Source: Actinacidiphila alni (lineage in GTDB: Bacteria > Actinomycetota > Actinomycetes > Streptomycetales > Streptomycetaceae). Taken from it: 64,000 nucleotides of DNA. The stretch spans positions 1-64,000 of the forward strand of contig NZ_FONG01000007.1 of assembly GCF_900112845.1 (NCBI RefSeq), in the 5' to 3' direction. Below the pieces are notes generated by a model. It was not told the DNA's origin, ran no database searches, and saw only the letters and a list, made by a program, of their open reading frames with translations. The translations under genes were made by a program, and so were the position numbers. Each line of letters starts with the position of its first letter. Position 1 is the first letter of the stretch. Of the stretch, positions 51,683 through 61,941 are shown in pieces.

Positions 51683-53491
51683 ATGGCGGTTTCCGTAACC
51701 CTGCCGGCGCTCGGCGAGAGCGTGACCGAGGGCACCGTCACCCGCTGGCTGAAGGCCGAGGGTGAGCGCGTCGAGGCCGACGAGCCGCTGCTCGAGGTCT
51801 CGACCGACAAGGTCGACACCGAGATCCCCTCCCCCGCGTCCGGCGTGCTCGCGTCGATCAAGGTCGCCGAGGACGAGACGGTCGAGGTCGGCGCCGAGCT
51901 GGCCGTCATCGACGACGGCAGCGGCGCCCCCGCGCCCGCCGCCGCCGAGCAGGCGCCCGCCCCGGCCGCCGAGCCGACGCCGGCCCCCGCCGCTCCGGAG
52001 CCCGCCGCGGCGGCCCCCTCCACCGAGCAGGCGGCGCCCGCCCCCGCTCCGACCGCGCAGGCGGCCACCGGCGGCAGCGGCGCGAGCGGCACCGATGTGG
52101 TGCTGCCCGCGCTCGGCGAGTCCGTCACCGAGGGCACCGTCACCCGCTGGCTGAAGGCGGTCGGCGAGAGCGTCGAAGCCGACGAGCCGCTGCTGGAGGT
52201 CTCGACCGACAAGGTCGACACCGAGATCCCGTCGCCGGTGGCGGGCACGCTGCTGGAGATCCTGGTCCAGGAGGACGAGACCGCGGAGGTCGGCGCGAAG
52301 CTGGCCGTGGTCGGCGCGGCCGGTGCCGCTCCGGCCGCCGCGCCCGCCCCCGCGGCCCCGGCTCCCGCCGCGGCCCCCGAGCCGGCGGCTCCGGCACCCG
52401 CCCCGGCGGCTCCCGCTCCGGCGCCGCAGGCCCCGACGGCTCCGGCCCCGCAGCAGCAGACCGCGCCGGCGCCCGACCCGGCGCCGTCGCAGCCCGCGCC
52501 CGCCCCGGCTCCCGCGCCCGCTCCGGTGGCCCCGGCCGCCCCGGCGCCCGCCGCCACCAGCGGTGACGACGGCGCCTACGTGACCCCGCTGGTCCGCAAG
52601 CTCGCCTCGGAGAGCGGCGTGGACCTGGGCTCGGTGCGCGGCACCGGCGTCGGCGGCCGGATCCGCAAGCAGGACGTGCTCGCCGCCGCGGAGGCCGCCA
52701 AGGCCGCCGCCCCGGCGCCGCAGGCGACCGCGTCCACCGCGAAGAAGGCCCCCGCCCTGGAGGCTTCTCCGCTGCGCGGCCAGACCGTCAAGATGCCGCG
52801 GATCCGCAAGGTCATCGGCGACAACATGGTCAAGGCCCTGCACGAGCAGGCGCAGCTGTCCTCGGTCGTCGAGGTCGACGTCACCCGGATCATGCGGCTG
52901 CGCGGCCTGGCGAAGGAGTCCTTCGCCGCCCGCGAGGGCGTGAAGCTGTCCCCGATGCCGTTCTTCGTGAAGGCGGCGGCCCAGGCGCTGAAGGCCCACC
53001 CGGCCATCAACGCCCGGATCAACGTGGACGAGGGCACGATCACCTACTTCGACACCGAGAGCATCGGTATCGCGGTGGACTCCGAGAAGGGCCTGATGAC
53101 CCCGGTCATCAAGCACGCCGGTGACCTCAACGTGGCGGGCATCGCCAAGGCCACGGCGGACCTGGCGGGCAAGGTCCGGTCGAACAAGATCACCCCGGAC
53201 GAGCTGTCCGGCGCGACCTTCACCATCAGCAACACCGGGTCGCGCGGCGCGCTGTTCGACACGATCATCGTGCCGCCGAACCAGGTCGCGATCCTCGGCA
53301 TCGGTGCCACGGTCAAGCGTCCGGCCGTCATCGAGACGGAGGAGGGCACCGTCATCGGTGTCCGCGACATGACGTACCTGACGCTCTCCTACGACCACCG
53401 CCTGGTGGACGGCGCGGACGCCGCCCGTTACCTGACGGCGGTCAAGGAGATCCTGGAAGCGGGCGAGTTCGAGGTCGAGCTGGGCCTGTAG
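51683..53491 (+). CDS. sucB: Dihydrolipoamide acyltransferase E2, two lipoyl domains
   Basis: 602 residues. Lipoyl domains at about 2-76 and 135-208 each have the lipoyl Lys in [10 protein letters not shown]. Long Ala/Pro linkers follow. An E3-binding domain (about 295-330, [15 protein letters not shown]) and the catalytic core (about 365-602) with [15 protein letters not shown] near 570 complete it. By sequence it is of the succinyltransferase type, yet it lies between lpd and aceE. In actinobacteria such an E2 (DlaT) serves pyruvate and often 2-oxoglutarate dehydrogenase together. TTAGGAG precedes the ATG. Confidence 0.93.
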   Translation: MAVSVTLPALGESVTEGTVTRWLKAEGERVEADEPLLEVSTDKVDTEIPSPASGVLASIKVAEDETVEVGAELAVIDDGSGAPAPAAAEQAPAPAAEPTPAPAAPEPAAAAPSTEQAAPAPAPTAQAATGGSGASGTDVVLPALGESVTEGTVTRWLKAVGESVEADEPLLEVSTDKVDTEIPSPVAGTLLEILVQEDETAEVGAKLAVVGAAGAAPAAAPAPAAPAPAAAPEPAAPAPAPAAPAPAPQAPTAPAPQQQTAPAPDPAPSQPAPAPAPAPAPVAPAAPAPAATSGDDGAYVTPLVRKLASESGVDLGSVRGTGVGGRIRKQDVLAAAEAAKAAAPAPQATASTAKKAPALEASPLRGQTVKMPRIRKVIGDNMVKALHEQAQLSSVVEVDVTRIMRLRGLAKESFAAREGVKLSPMPFFVKAAAQALKAHPAINARINVDEGTITYFDTESIGIAVDSEKGLMTPVIKHAGDLNVAGIAKATADLAGKVRSNKITPDELSGATFTISNTGSRGALFDTIIVPPNQVAILGIGATVKRPAVIETEEGTVIGVRDMTYLTLSYDHRLVDGADAARYLTAVKEILEAGEFEVELGL

Positions 53492-53515
53492 GACCGTCCG
53501 GTACCACCACCCGTG

Positions 53516-53551
53516 ACGGAGCCCCCGTCCCTGCCGGGACGGGGGCTCCGT
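53516..53551. terminator. Terminator after the lpd-E2 operon
   Basis: ACGGAGCCCCCGTCCC pairs with GGGACGGGGGCTCCGT, a perfect 16-bp stem with loop TGCC, 24 bp past the E2 stop. Confidence 0.9.
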
Positions 53552-53601
53552 CGCTTCCTGGCCGTATCGTCTATGTCACGCAAACCGTGAAGGAGTGCCC
53601 C

Positions 53602-54240
53602 ATGGCTTCTGCCGTCGACCGGCACCTGGTCGTCCACAGCCTGCGTGAGCAGATCCGCGAGCACATCCTCGAAGGCATCGTGAGCGGGCGCTGGAAGCCG
53701 GGCGAGCGGATCGTGGAGCGCCGGATCGCGGTGGAGCTCCAGGTCAGCCAGACTCCCGTGCGGGAGGCGCTGCGGGAGCTGGAGACGCTGCGGCTGATCG
53801 AGTCCGCGCCGAACAAGGGCGTCCGCGTACGGAGTCTGACGGCAACCGATCTGCGGGAGAGCTATCCGGTGCGGGCCGGGCTCGAACAGGTCGCGGCCGA
53901 GCTGGCCGCGGAGCGGCTGGCCGCGGAGCCGGCCGCGCTCGAACGCGAGGTCGCCGCGCTGCGCGCGGCCGATGCGGCGCTCGACAGCGAGGCCCAGGTC
54001 AGGCATACGGTGGCCTTCCACCACGAGCTGGTCCGCGCGGCGGACAACGCCGTTCTCCTCCATGCCTGGGAGGCTCTCGGTATCGAGGTCTGGACGACCC
54101 TCTCCATCCGCTGGCTCAGCCCCGCGCCGCGCGCCTACGCCGCGGAGCACCAGGATCTCGTCGACGCCTTCACCCGTCGCGACCCCCGCATTTGCGCTCT
54201 CCTCAAGTCCCACGTCCTGAGCTGCGCTCCGCAAATCTAA
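53602..54240 (+). CDS. GntR family (FadR/FCD) transcriptional regulator
   Basis: 212 residues. The winged HTH (about 10-75) has SLREQIREHILEGIVSGRWKPGERI and VSQTPVREALRELE. The FCD ligand domain (about 85-205) has HHELVRAADNAVLL with metal-binding His residues. Position between E2 and aceE suggests it senses a pyruvate-related acid, as PdhR does, but that is inference. ATG 53602 follows AAGGAG. The last 200 bases have relaxed codons and a TAA stop, unusual here; a repeat island follows. Confidence 0.88.
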   Translation: MASAVDRHLVVHSLREQIREHILEGIVSGRWKPGERIVERRIAVELQVSQTPVREALRELETLRLIESAPNKGVRVRSLTATDLRESYPVRAGLEQVAAELAAERLAAEPAALEREVAALRAADAALDSEAQVRHTVAFHHELVRAADNAVLLHAWEALGIEVWTTLSIRWLSPAPRAYAAEHQDLVDAFTRRDPRICALLKSHVLSCAPQI

Positions 54241-54295
54241 TACCCGCACCCTTGCGGAAGAGGGCGCCCCTCCTGCGGAGGGCGGTGCCTGAGTT

Positions 54296-54505
54296 CTCCT
54301 GCGGAGTGCGGTGAGTCAGGTCTTTTAGGGGCGCGGGGAACTGCGCGGCCCGCCCCCACCGGCCGGTGGTCGCAAAACAACAGCGTCTGCCCCGCTGGGG
54401 GCGGTCTTTCACCCGAAGCCCCGCGCGGCCTGAGCGCGCAGTTCCTCCCCCAGCTACCGCTGGGAGGTGCCCCCAGCGCCCCTAACGAACCGCACTCCGC
54501 AGGAG
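54296..54505. repeat. Nested-palindrome island, copy 3, with nested insertion
   Basis: Outer arms CTCCTGCGGAGTGCGG (54296-54311) and CCGCACTCCGCAGGAG (54490-54505) are perfect. Left inner arm at 54327-54347. The right inner arm (54435-54484) is split by a 30-base insert (54446-54475) that contains the hairpin CCCAGC-TACC-GCTGGG. The core runs from 54361 to 54413 and starts GGCCGGTGGTCGC. It fills most of the gap between the GntR gene and aceE. No ORF is present. Confidence 0.85.
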
Positions 54506-54588
54506 ACCTCACGCACCCGCCGTCCGCAGGAGGGCACCCTCACCCGCGAGGGCGCGGGTTCCGTGACATCCAAGGCCGGGAAGCGCAT

Positions 54589-54623
54589 GGCACCGCGTGC
54601 CTAAAGGCATGGCACCCCGTGCC
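54589..54623. repeat. Two GGCAC/GTGCC palindromes 22 bp apart
   Basis: GGCAC-CGC-GTGCC (54589-54601) and GGCAC-CCC-GTGCC (54611-54623), each preceded by GCAT, lie upstream of the aceE promoter. The 22-bp period puts both on the same face of the helix, as expected of paired dimer-binding sites. Confidence 0.55.
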
Positions 54624-54650
54624 GACTTGGAATTACCGGGCCGGAGGCCA

Positions 54651-54686
54651 TTGATCGATCATCGATCGAAAGCGTATCGTCGTCCC
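54651..54686 (+). promoter_or_regulatory. aceE promoter with palindromic operator
   Basis: TTGATC (54651-54656), an 18-nt spacer and TATCGT (54675-54680) form a good promoter. GATCGAT-C-ATCGATC (54653-54667) is a perfect 7-bp-arm palindrome that covers the -35 and half of the spacer. The GntR regulator encoded just upstream is the obvious candidate to bind it. Confidence 0.6.
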
Positions 54687-54756
54687 CGGGGAGCAACCTG
54701 TCGTGCCGACACGCCCACTTCCCACCCACCCCGCTTCGTTCGGAAGGCGGCACCCC

Positions 54757-57429
54757 ATGCCCGACGACGTACGACCTCGGCTGGCCGGCGGTCAGCTCGA
54801 CCAGATCCCGGACCGCGACCCGGAAGAGACCAGGGAATGGCTCGCGTCGCTGGACGCGGTCACCAAGGCCGCGGGCCCGCACCGCGCCGCGTATCTGATG
54901 CGCCGCACCCTGGAGGGTGCGGGCGCCGGCGTCGGGCTGCCCTCGCTGCTGGAGACGGAGTACATCAACACGATCCCGACCTCCGCCGAGCCCGCGTACC
55001 CGGGCGACGAGGCGATCGAGGCCCGGATCACCGCCTGGAACCGGTGGAACGCCGCGGCGATGGTGACCCGCGGCAGCCGGCTGGGCCTCGGCGGCCACAT
55101 CGCCACCTTCGCCTCGGCGGCCTGGCTCTACGAGACCGGCTTCCAGCACTTCTTCAAGGGCAAGGACGGCGCGGGCAGCGGCGACCAGCTCTATCTGCAG
55201 GGCCACGCCTCCCCCGGCATATACGCCCGCGCGTTCCTCGACGGGCGGCTGTCGCAGGAGCAGCTGGACCGCTTCCGCCAGGAGGCGAACGGCGACGGCC
55301 TGCCCTCGTACCCGCACCCGCGCCGGCTGCCCTGGCTGTGGGAGTTCCCCACCGTCTCGATGGGCCTCGGCCCGCTCTCCGCGATCTACCAGGCGCGCTT
55401 CAACCGCTACATGGAGCACCGCGGCATCAAGGACACCTCGGACTCCCACGTATGGGCGTTCCTCGGTGACGGCGAGATGGACGAGCCCGAGTCGACCGCC
55501 GCCCTGGCGCTGGCCGGCCGCGAGGGCCTGGACAACCTCACCTTCGTGATCAACTGCAATCTGCAGCGGCTCGACGGCCCGGTCCGCCCCAACTTCAAGA
55601 TCGTGCAGGAGCTGGAGTCGCAGTTCCGCGCCGCGGGCTGGAACGTCATCAAGTCGCTGTGGGGCGCCGCCTGGGACGAGGTGCTCGCCCAGGACGTCGA
55701 CGGCGCGCTGATCAAGCGGCTGCGCGAGGTCCCGGACGCGCAGTTCCAGACGTACGCCACCCGTGACGCGGCCTATCTGCGCGAGCACTTCTTCGGCGCC
55801 GACGCCTCGCTGCGCGCCATCGGCGCGCGGCTGACCGACGCCAAGCTGATCGAGCTGTTCCAGCAGTCGCGGGCCGGCCACGAGCCGCGCAAGGTCTACG
55901 CGGCCTACCGCGCCGCCGTGGAGCACAAGGGCGCGCCGACGGTGATCCTGGCGCAGACGGTCAAGGGCTGGACGCTCGGCGCCGGCTTCGAGTCGCGCAA
56001 CGCCAACCACCAGATGAAGAAGCTCACGGGCGCGCAGTTCCGCACGATGCGCGACCTGCTGGAGCTGCCGATCCCGGACAGCGCGCTGGACGCGGACGTG
56101 GTCCCGTACTGGCACCCCGGCGAGAACTCGCCCGAGGTCCAGTACCTGCGCGAGCGCCGGGCCGCGCTCGGCGGCCTCGCCCCGGCCCGCAAGGTGGTCG
56201 CCAAACCGCTGCCGCTGCCGCCGGAGAAGGCGTACAAGGCGCTGGAGAAGGGCTCGGGCACGCAGGAGATCGCCACCACGATGGCGTTCGTCCGGCTGGT
56301 CAAGGACCTGATGCGGGAGAAGGAGACCGGCCGCCGCTGGGTGCCGGTCGTCCCGGACGAGGCCCGTACCTTCGGCATGGAGTCGCTGTTCCCGTCCGCG
56401 GGGCTCTACTCCCCCAAGGGCCAGACGTACGACCCGGTCGACCGTGACCAACTGCTGTATTACAAGGAGGCGAAGGACGGCCAGATCCTCAACGAGGGGA
56501 TCACCGAGGCCGGTTCGCTCGCCGACTTCACCGCCGCCGCCACCGCGTACGCCACGCACGGCGAGCCGATGATCCCGTTCTACATCTTCTACTCGATGTT
56601 CGGGTTCCAGCGGACCGCCGACCAGTTCTGGGCGCTGGCCGACCAGCTCGGCCGCGGCTTCGTGATCGGCGCCACCGCGGGCCGCACCACGATGACCGGC
56701 GAGGGCCTCCAGCACGCCGACGGCCACTCGCACCTGATCGCCTCCACCAACCCGGCGGCGATCTCGTACGACCCGGCGTTCGCGTACGAGGTCGCGGTGA
56801 TCGTCCGCGAGGGCCTGCGGCGGATGTACGGCCCCGACGCCGAGGATGTCTTCTACTACCTGACCGTCTACAACGAACCGAAGGTGCAGCCCGCGATGCC
56901 CGAGGGCGTCGAGGAGGGCATCCTCAAGGGCCTCTACCGCTACAGCCGGGCGCAGGCCCCGGCGGCGGACGCGGCCCGGCTGCAACTGCTGGCGTCGGGC
57001 ACCGCGATCCACTGGGCGACCGAGGCGCAGCGGCTGCTGGCCGAGGAGTGGGGTGTGGCCGCCGACGTGTGGTCCGCGCCGTCCTGGACCGAGCTGCGGC
57101 GCGAGGCGCTGGAGTGCGACGCGGCGCGGCTGCGCGGCGAGGAGCGGGTGCCGTACGTGACGCGGGCGCTGGAGGGCGCACCGGGTCCGGTGGTCGCGGT
57201 CAGCGACTGGATGCGGGCCGTGCCCGACCAGATCGCGCCGTGGGTGGAGCAGGACTGGACCTCGGTGGGCACCGACGGCTTCGGTCTGTCCGACACCCGC
57301 GACGCGGCCCGCAGGCACTTCGGGGTGGACCCGCAGTCGCTGGTGGTCGCGGCGCTGGCCGCGCTCGCCCGGCGCGGCGACATCAAGCCCGAGACGGTCA
57401 AGGAGGCCGCTCAGCGGTACGGGCTGTAG
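54757..57429 (+). CDS. aceE: Pyruvate dehydrogenase E1, homodimeric type
   Basis: 890 residues, normal for the single-chain E1. The ThDP motif starts [10 protein letters not shown] near 237 and ends [24 protein letters not shown] near 65 and [16 protein letters not shown] near 665 are further family marks. It decarboxylates pyruvate and acetylates the E2 lipoyl group. ATG 54757 follows GGAAGG; the frame is open to 54703 but that part is leader. A strong terminator follows. It is separated from lpd-E2 by a regulator and a repeat island. Confidence 0.96.
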   Translation: MPDDVRPRLAGGQLDQIPDRDPEETREWLASLDAVTKAAGPHRAAYLMRRTLEGAGAGVGLPSLLETEYINTIPTSAEPAYPGDEAIEARITAWNRWNAAAMVTRGSRLGLGGHIATFASAAWLYETGFQHFFKGKDGAGSGDQLYLQGHASPGIYARAFLDGRLSQEQLDRFRQEANGDGLPSYPHPRRLPWLWEFPTVSMGLGPLSAIYQARFNRYMEHRGIKDTSDSHVWAFLGDGEMDEPESTAALALAGREGLDNLTFVINCNLQRLDGPVRPNFKIVQELESQFRAAGWNVIKSLWGAAWDEVLAQDVDGALIKRLREVPDAQFQTYATRDAAYLREHFFGADASLRAIGARLTDAKLIELFQQSRAGHEPRKVYAAYRAAVEHKGAPTVILAQTVKGWTLGAGFESRNANHQMKKLTGAQFRTMRDLLELPIPDSALDADVVPYWHPGENSPEVQYLRERRAALGGLAPARKVVAKPLPLPPEKAYKALEKGSGTQEIATTMAFVRLVKDLMREKETGRRWVPVVPDEARTFGMESLFPSAGLYSPKGQTYDPVDRDQLLYYKEAKDGQILNEGITEAGSLADFTAAATAYATHGEPMIPFYIFYSMFGFQRTADQFWALADQLGRGFVIGATAGRTTMTGEGLQHADGHSHLIASTNPAAISYDPAFAYEVAVIVREGLRRMYGPDAEDVFYYLTVYNEPKVQPAMPEGVEEGILKGLYRYSRAQAPAADAARLQLLASGTAIHWATEAQRLLAEEWGVAADVWSAPSWTELRREALECDAARLRGEERVPYVTRALEGAPGPVVAVSDWMRAVPDQIAPWVEQDWTSVGTDGFGLSDTRDAARRHFGVDPQSLVVAALAALARRGDIKPETVKEAAQRYGL

Positions 57430-57452
57430 GACCCCGGCACCTTCCGGAGAAC

Positions 57453-57498
57453 CGGTACGGCCGCGCGCGGACACCCTCAGCCGCGCGCGGCCGTACCG
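57453..57498. terminator. Terminator after aceE
   Basis: A perfect 18-bp stem (57453-57470 with 57481-57498, starting CGGTACGGCCGCG) and a 10-nt loop, 24 bp after the stop. Confidence 0.9.
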
Positions 57499-57615
57499 CG
57501 TTGCGCGCCGGTACACGCCGGGGCACACCCGGGCGCGCGAAAAGGCTTTCGCACGCCCCTGTCCTGGCCGGAAAATGATTGCGGGCGGTTACAGCTACCG
57601 ACTACGTTCCACCGG

Positions 57616-58611
57616 ATGCCACCGAATCCCGCTCCCCTGACGTCGCCCACCGCCGAGGACTTCCGTGCCTGGCACCGGGTGCAGTCGGCCGCCCTGGCGC
57701 ACGACCGGCCCGGCGAGCCGGTCCCGACCGCCACCGCGCTCCAGGCGGAGCTGACCACCACCAGCACCCGCAGCAGGATGCTGCTGTGGCTGGTGCGCAA
57801 CGCGAACGAGGAGCCGGTGGCGACGGCCACCCTGCGACTGTTCACCGACCCGGGGCGCAGCCACCTCGCCGAGGTGAGACTGACCGTGCACCCCGCCTAC
57901 CGGCGGCTCGGCACCGGCTCCCGGCTGCTGTCGACGGTGACCGAGGCCGCGGCGCAGGCGGGCTGCCGCAGCGCCGTCACCGAAGTGATGGCGGGCACAC
58001 CGTACGAGGGATTTCTGGCCACCCGCGGCTTCACCGCGGTGCTGCGGCTGACCTGGCTGCGGCTCGCACTGGACGACATACCCGAGCGGATCGACAAGCT
58101 CCCCGACGTCCCGCACCCCGGCTACCGGCTGACCGGCTGGCCCGGCGTCGTGCCCGACGCGCTCGCCGAGTCCTTCGCCCGCGCCCGGCAGGGCATGGAC
58201 GACATGCCGACCGGCGGGATGGACTTCGGCGAGGTCCGCTGGGACGTGGCCCGGGTCCGCGAGATCGCCGAGGTGGTGGCCCGGCGCGGCGAGCAGTTGC
58301 TGACGGTGGCCGCGGTCGCCGAACGGGACGGCGCGGTGGCCGGCTACACCGAACTGGTGGTCCCGCGGGAGGGCGGCGGCACCGCCCAGCAGTACGACAC
58401 GGCGGTGCTGCCCGAGCACCGCGGCCACGGCCTCGGGCTGTGGACGAAGGCGGAGATGCTGCGCCGGGCGCGGGCGCGGTTCCCCGGGCTGACGGCCGTG
58501 CAGACCGACTGCGCCGACGACAACCGGCACATGCTCGCCGTCAACACGGCGCTCGGTTTCCGCCCGCTGCGCCGCACGGTCGAGTATCAGCTCGACCTGG
58601 CCCGTCGTTGA
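57616..58611 (+). CDS. GNAT family N-acetyltransferase, tandem domains
   Basis: 331 residues in two GNAT-like halves. The first has LTVHPAYRRLGTGSRLLSTV near residue 95. The second has AVLPEHRGHGLGLWTKAEML near 265 and ADDNRHMLAVNTALGF near the end. Both halves keep the acetyl-CoA loop, so it resembles mycothiol synthase-like tandem GNATs in plan, but I cannot name the substrate. No Shine-Dalgarno is visible before the ATG. Confidence 0.82.
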   Translation: MPPNPAPLTSPTAEDFRAWHRVQSAALAHDRPGEPVPTATALQAELTTTSTRSRMLLWLVRNANEEPVATATLRLFTDPGRSHLAEVRLTVHPAYRRLGTGSRLLSTVTEAAAQAGCRSAVTEVMAGTPYEGFLATRGFTAVLRLTWLRLALDDIPERIDKLPDVPHPGYRLTGWPGVVPDALAESFARARQGMDDMPTGGMDFGEVRWDVARVREIAEVVARRGEQLLTVAAVAERDGAVAGYTELVVPREGGGTAQQYDTAVLPEHRGHGLGLWTKAEMLRRARARFPGLTAVQTDCADDNRHMLAVNTALGFRPLRRTVEYQLDLARR

Positions 58612-58786
58612 CCCGGCCCCGGCCCGCTCCCGGCCTGCGGCGCCCACGGCCTTCGGGCCCGGCCGTCACCCGCCCGTACGACGCACCCGCGGCGTCCGTG
58701 GCGCGCCCGTACCGCGTCCGTCCGACCTCGCGCGGCGCCGCGCGCCCGGACCTCGTACAGTGGGCGCCCCGCCCCACAGGGACGGC

Positions 58787-58808
58787 GCGTCCGTAACGAC
58801 ACGGACGC
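58787..58808 (+). repeat. Hairpin in the leader of the DUF4240 gene
   Basis: GCGTCCGT-AACGAC-ACGGACGC has perfect 8-bp arms. It lies 55 bp before the DUF4240 start and downstream of a TACAGT -10-like box at 58756-58761, so it would be in the 5' leader. Confidence 0.4.
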
Positions 58809-58862
58809 ATCAGGGGCACTCCGCGTGCGGGCGCGCGCGGCAACCGGGAAGCTGGACCAGTG

Positions 58863-59375
58863 ATGGACGAGACGGAGTTCTGGGAGATCGTCGACCGGAC
58901 GCGCGAGGCCGCGGACGGCGATCCCGAGGAGCATGCCGACCTGCTGATCGAGCGGCTGGCGCAGCTGGACCCGGATTCCGTGCTGGACTTCGCCCGGCAC
59001 TTCGAGACCCGGTTCGTCCGGGCCTTCCGCTGGGATCTGTGGGGCGCGGCGGACATCATGCTGGGCGGCGCCGACGACGAGGCGTTCGACTTCTTCCGCT
59101 GCTGGCTGATCGGGCAGGGCCGCCATGTCTTCGAGGGCGGTCTGGCCGCCCCCGACGACCTCGCCTTCCTGGTCGCCGAATTCGACCCGGAGGCGGACGG
59201 CGACGCGGAGGACCTGGGATACGCGGCGGACGAGGCGTACGAGCAGCTCACCGGAGTGCGGCTGCCGGACCTCGAACTGCCGCAGCCGGACAGTCCGGAG
59301 GGCGAACCGCTGGACCTGGACGACGAGCGGGCGATGGCCGAGCGCTATCCGCAGCTGTGGTCCCGCTTCGGATAG
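58863..59375 (+). CDS. DUF4240 domain protein
   Basis: 170 residues, strongly acidic. MDETEFWEIVDRTR at the start, FRWDLWGAADIMLGG near 58 and FDFFRCWLIGQG near 75 are the DUF4240 pattern. Such proteins are widespread in Streptomyces, often as immunity- or regulation-like small proteins, with no proven function. GTG 58860 is directly before ATG 58863 and could be used instead. It stands alone between the GNAT and epimerase genes. Confidence 0.85.
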   Translation: MDETEFWEIVDRTREAADGDPEEHADLLIERLAQLDPDSVLDFARHFETRFVRAFRWDLWGAADIMLGGADDEAFDFFRCWLIGQGRHVFEGGLAAPDDLAFLVAEFDPEADGDAEDLGYAADEAYEQLTGVRLPDLELPQPDSPEGEPLDLDDERAMAERYPQLWSRFG

Positions 59376-59493
59376 TCCCGTTCGGACCTTTCTGTCCGGT
59401 TCCGGTCTTCTGCCGGCCGCTTCCGGCTCCTTACGAGTGGCCGGGCCCGGGTGGTGACGGCGTTCACCGGCCGCCTGTGGGCACAATGCCCCT

Positions 59494-60390
59494 ATGCGTA
59501 TCGCTGTCACGGGTTCGTCCGGCCTGATCGGCTCCGCTCTGTGCGACTCCCTGGCCGCCGACGGCCACGAGGTCGTCCGGCTGGTGCGGCGGGCACCCGC
59601 CGGGCCCGCCGAGGTGCGCTGGGACCCGCGGCGCGGCACCGTCGACGGCGCGGGCCTGGCGGGCTGCGAGGCGGTGGTGCACCTGGCGGGGGCGGGGATC
59701 GGCGACCGCCGCTGGACCGACGCGCGCAAGAAGGAACTGGTCGACAGCCGGGTGCTCGGCACCGGCACGATCGCGCGCGCCGCCGCGGGTCTCGACAGCC
59801 CGCCGCGGGTCCTGGTGAGCGCCAGCGCGATCGGGATCTACGGCGACACCGGGGACCGGGCCGTGGACGAGGACACCCCGCCGGGCAGCGGCTTCCTGGC
59901 CGAGCTGTGCCAGGAGTGGGAGGCGGCGGCCGACCCGGCCCGGGCGGCCGGGATCCGTACGGTGCACCCCCGTACCGGTCTGGTGGTCGCCAAGGGCGGC
60001 GGCGCGTGGGCCCGGCTCTTCCCGCTGTTCAAGGCGGGCCTGGGCGGCCGGCTCGGTGACGGGCGGCAGTTCTGGAGCTTCATCTCCCTGCACGACGAGG
60101 TGGCCGCGATCCGGTACGCGCTGGACACCGCCGAACTGTCGGGACCGGTCAATCTGACGGCGCCGGAGCCGCTGACGAACCGTGAGATCACCGCGCTGAT
60201 GGGGAAGGTACTGCACCGGCCGACGGTGGCGGCGGTGCCGGAGTCCGTCCTGCGGCTGGTCCTCGGCGAGCTGGCGCAGGACGTGGTGGGCAGTCAGCGG
60301 GTGCTGCCCAAGCGGCTGTCGGAGTCCGGTTTCCGCTTCGCCTTCCCCGCGTTCGAGCAGACGGTGACGGCGGCGCTGAGCGCCGGATAG
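59494..60390 (+). CDS. TIGR01777-type NAD-dependent epimerase/dehydratase-like protein
   Basis: 298 residues. Extended SDR with N-terminal VTGSSGLIGSAL, VVHLAGAGIGDRRWT near 60, SASAIGIYGDTGDR near 110 and the C-terminal DUF1731-type end with LPKRLSESGFRFAFP. The family is conserved next to lip/pdh genes in actinobacteria (M. tuberculosis Rv2216), yet its reaction is unknown. CACAAT ends 6 nt before the ATG, so a leaderless mRNA is likely. lipB and lipA would be expected nearby but are not inside the window. Confidence 0.9.
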   Translation: MRIAVTGSSGLIGSALCDSLAADGHEVVRLVRRAPAGPAEVRWDPRRGTVDGAGLAGCEAVVHLAGAGIGDRRWTDARKKELVDSRVLGTGTIARAAAGLDSPPRVLVSASAIGIYGDTGDRAVDEDTPPGSGFLAELCQEWEAAADPARAAGIRTVHPRTGLVVAKGGGAWARLFPLFKAGLGGRLGDGRQFWSFISLHDEVAAIRYALDTAELSGPVNLTAPEPLTNREITALMGKVLHRPTVAAVPESVLRLVLGELAQDVVGSQRVLPKRLSESGFRFAFPAFEQTVTAALSAG

Positions 60391-60614
60391 CGGCGCGCGG
60401 CGGCCGCATAGCGACCGCGCGGGCACGGTACGGGCGGCGGCCGGCCACCGGCCGCGCCGACGTGCCGAAAACCGCTGCATAAGGGCTGGAATCGGCGGGT
60501 TGCCCCGGCATCAGATGGCTTTGATGAGGGCATGACCCTTACCAGCGTTCTGCGGCACCTGGGGCGTGACGCCGGCGCGAGCGGGGACCGTACCCGACCT
60601 CGGGGAGGGGCACA

Positions 60615-61940
60615 GTGCTCTCACCAGCACGCCAGGGTGTCGCGAACACCGCCGGAATCGTGGATGTCGTCGTGATAGGCGCAGGGATGTCCGGGCTGTC
60701 GGCGGCGCATCATCTCGTCGCCGGCGGCCTGTCGGTCACCGTTCTGGAAGCCGCGGAACAGGTCGGCGGCCGGATGGTCACCGATGTCGTGGACGGCTTC
60801 CGGCTCGACCGGGGCGCGCATCTGCTCAACACCTCCTACCCGGAGCTGCGCCGCACTCCGGGGCTGCGCGGGCTGCCGCTCGCGCCGCTGGCGCCCGGCG
60901 CGCTGGTCAGGGTCGGCGGGCGCGGCCACCGGGTCGGCGACGCGCGCGGTCCGCGCGGCGCCCGCGGCCCGTCCCGCGCGCCGATCGCCTCCACCCTGGA
61001 CCGGGCGCGGCTCGGTGCCACCCTCAACCGGCTTGCCACAACGCCGACTTCGCGGCTGGCGGCGCGTCCGGAGACGACCGCGGCGCGGGCCCTGACCGCG
61101 CGCGGCTTCGCGCCCAGAACGGTCGAGGGCTTCGTCCGGCCGCTGCTGGCCGCGCTGTTGTGCGACCCGGAGCTGCAGACCTCCAGCCGGTGCGCCGACC
61201 TGGTGCTGCGCGGCTTCGCCCGGGGGCGTACGTGTCTGCCGGCGACCGGTGCCGCCGCCGTACCGCAGCGGCTGGCCGCCGCGCTCGCGCCCGGCACGAT
61301 ACGGCTCGGCACCCGCGTGGAGCAGGTCGCCGTCAACTGCGTACGGACCGCCGACGGCGCCGAACTGCCCTGCCGGGCGGTGCTCGTGGCCACCGGGGCG
61401 CGGGCGGCGGCCGAACTGCTGCCGGGGCTTCGGGTGCCGTCCTTCCACGACGTGACCGTCCTCCACCACGCGGCGCCCGTCGCGCCCGTGCGCGAACCCG
61501 TCCTCGTCCTGGACGCCGACCGGCTCGGGCCCGTCTCGCACAGCCTTCCGGTCAGCGAGATCGATCCCGGGCGGGCGCCTTCCGGGCGGGCGCTGATCAC
61601 CTCCGTCGTCCTCGGGCCGCCGCCCGACGGGACCGGCATCGGCGCCGGCGGCGGCGACAAGTCGGTGCGGGCGCATCTGGCCGAGCTGTACGAGACGTCC
61701 ACCGACGGGTGGGAACTTCTCGGGGTCCACTACGATCCCGAGGCCGTGCCCGCGATGCCGGCGCCGCACGACTTGCGGCGTCCCGCCCGGTTGCTCGACG
61801 GGCTCTACGTCTGCGGTGCCCATCGCACCACCTCGACCCCCCAGGGCGCCCTCGTCTCCGCTCGGCGTGCTGCGCACAGCATCCTCCGCGACCTCCGCGA
61901 CCGCCCTGCGGGCCGCCCCCCGTCCGAGGAGGCCGCCTGA
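60615..61940 (+). CDS. FAD-dependent amine-oxidase-like oxidoreductase
   Basis: 441 residues. The FAD motif is VVVIGAGMSGLSAAHHLV, followed by LEAAEQVGGRMVT (typical of amine oxidases, protoporphyrinogen oxidases and phytoene desaturases). The C-terminal GLYVCGAHRTTSTPQGALVSARRAA completes the FAD site. The substrate is unknown. GTG 60615 has GGGAGGGG upstream. The last 220 bases use relaxed, CTC-rich codons, and a repeat island begins at the stop. Confidence 0.85.
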   Translation: MLSPARQGVANTAGIVDVVVIGAGMSGLSAAHHLVAGGLSVTVLEAAEQVGGRMVTDVVDGFRLDRGAHLLNTSYPELRRTPGLRGLPLAPLAPGALVRVGGRGHRVGDARGPRGARGPSRAPIASTLDRARLGATLNRLATTPTSRLAARPETTAARALTARGFAPRTVEGFVRPLLAALLCDPELQTSSRCADLVLRGFARGRTCLPATGAAAVPQRLAAALAPGTIRLGTRVEQVAVNCVRTADGAELPCRAVLVATGARAAAELLPGLRVPSFHDVTVLHHAAPVAPVREPVLVLDADRLGPVSHSLPVSEIDPGRAPSGRALITSVVLGPPPDGTGIGAGGGDKSVRAHLAELYETSTDGWELLGVHYDPEAVPAMPAPHDLRRPARLLDGLYVCGAHRTTSTPQGALVSARRAAHSILRDLRDRPAGRPPSEEAA

Positions 61941-61941
61941 T

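Noticed and set aside
54601..57528. Very long minus-strand open frame (about 975 codons) opposite aceE
   Set aside because: It is antisense to a clear pyruvate dehydrogenase gene, is rich in Arg, Gly and Val with no domain, and is the usual by-product of extreme GC3 coding.
60532..60673. Short open frame starting ATGACCCTTACC before the FAD oxidoreductase
   Set aside because: It overlaps the start of the real gene, has atypical codon use and shows no recognisable protein.
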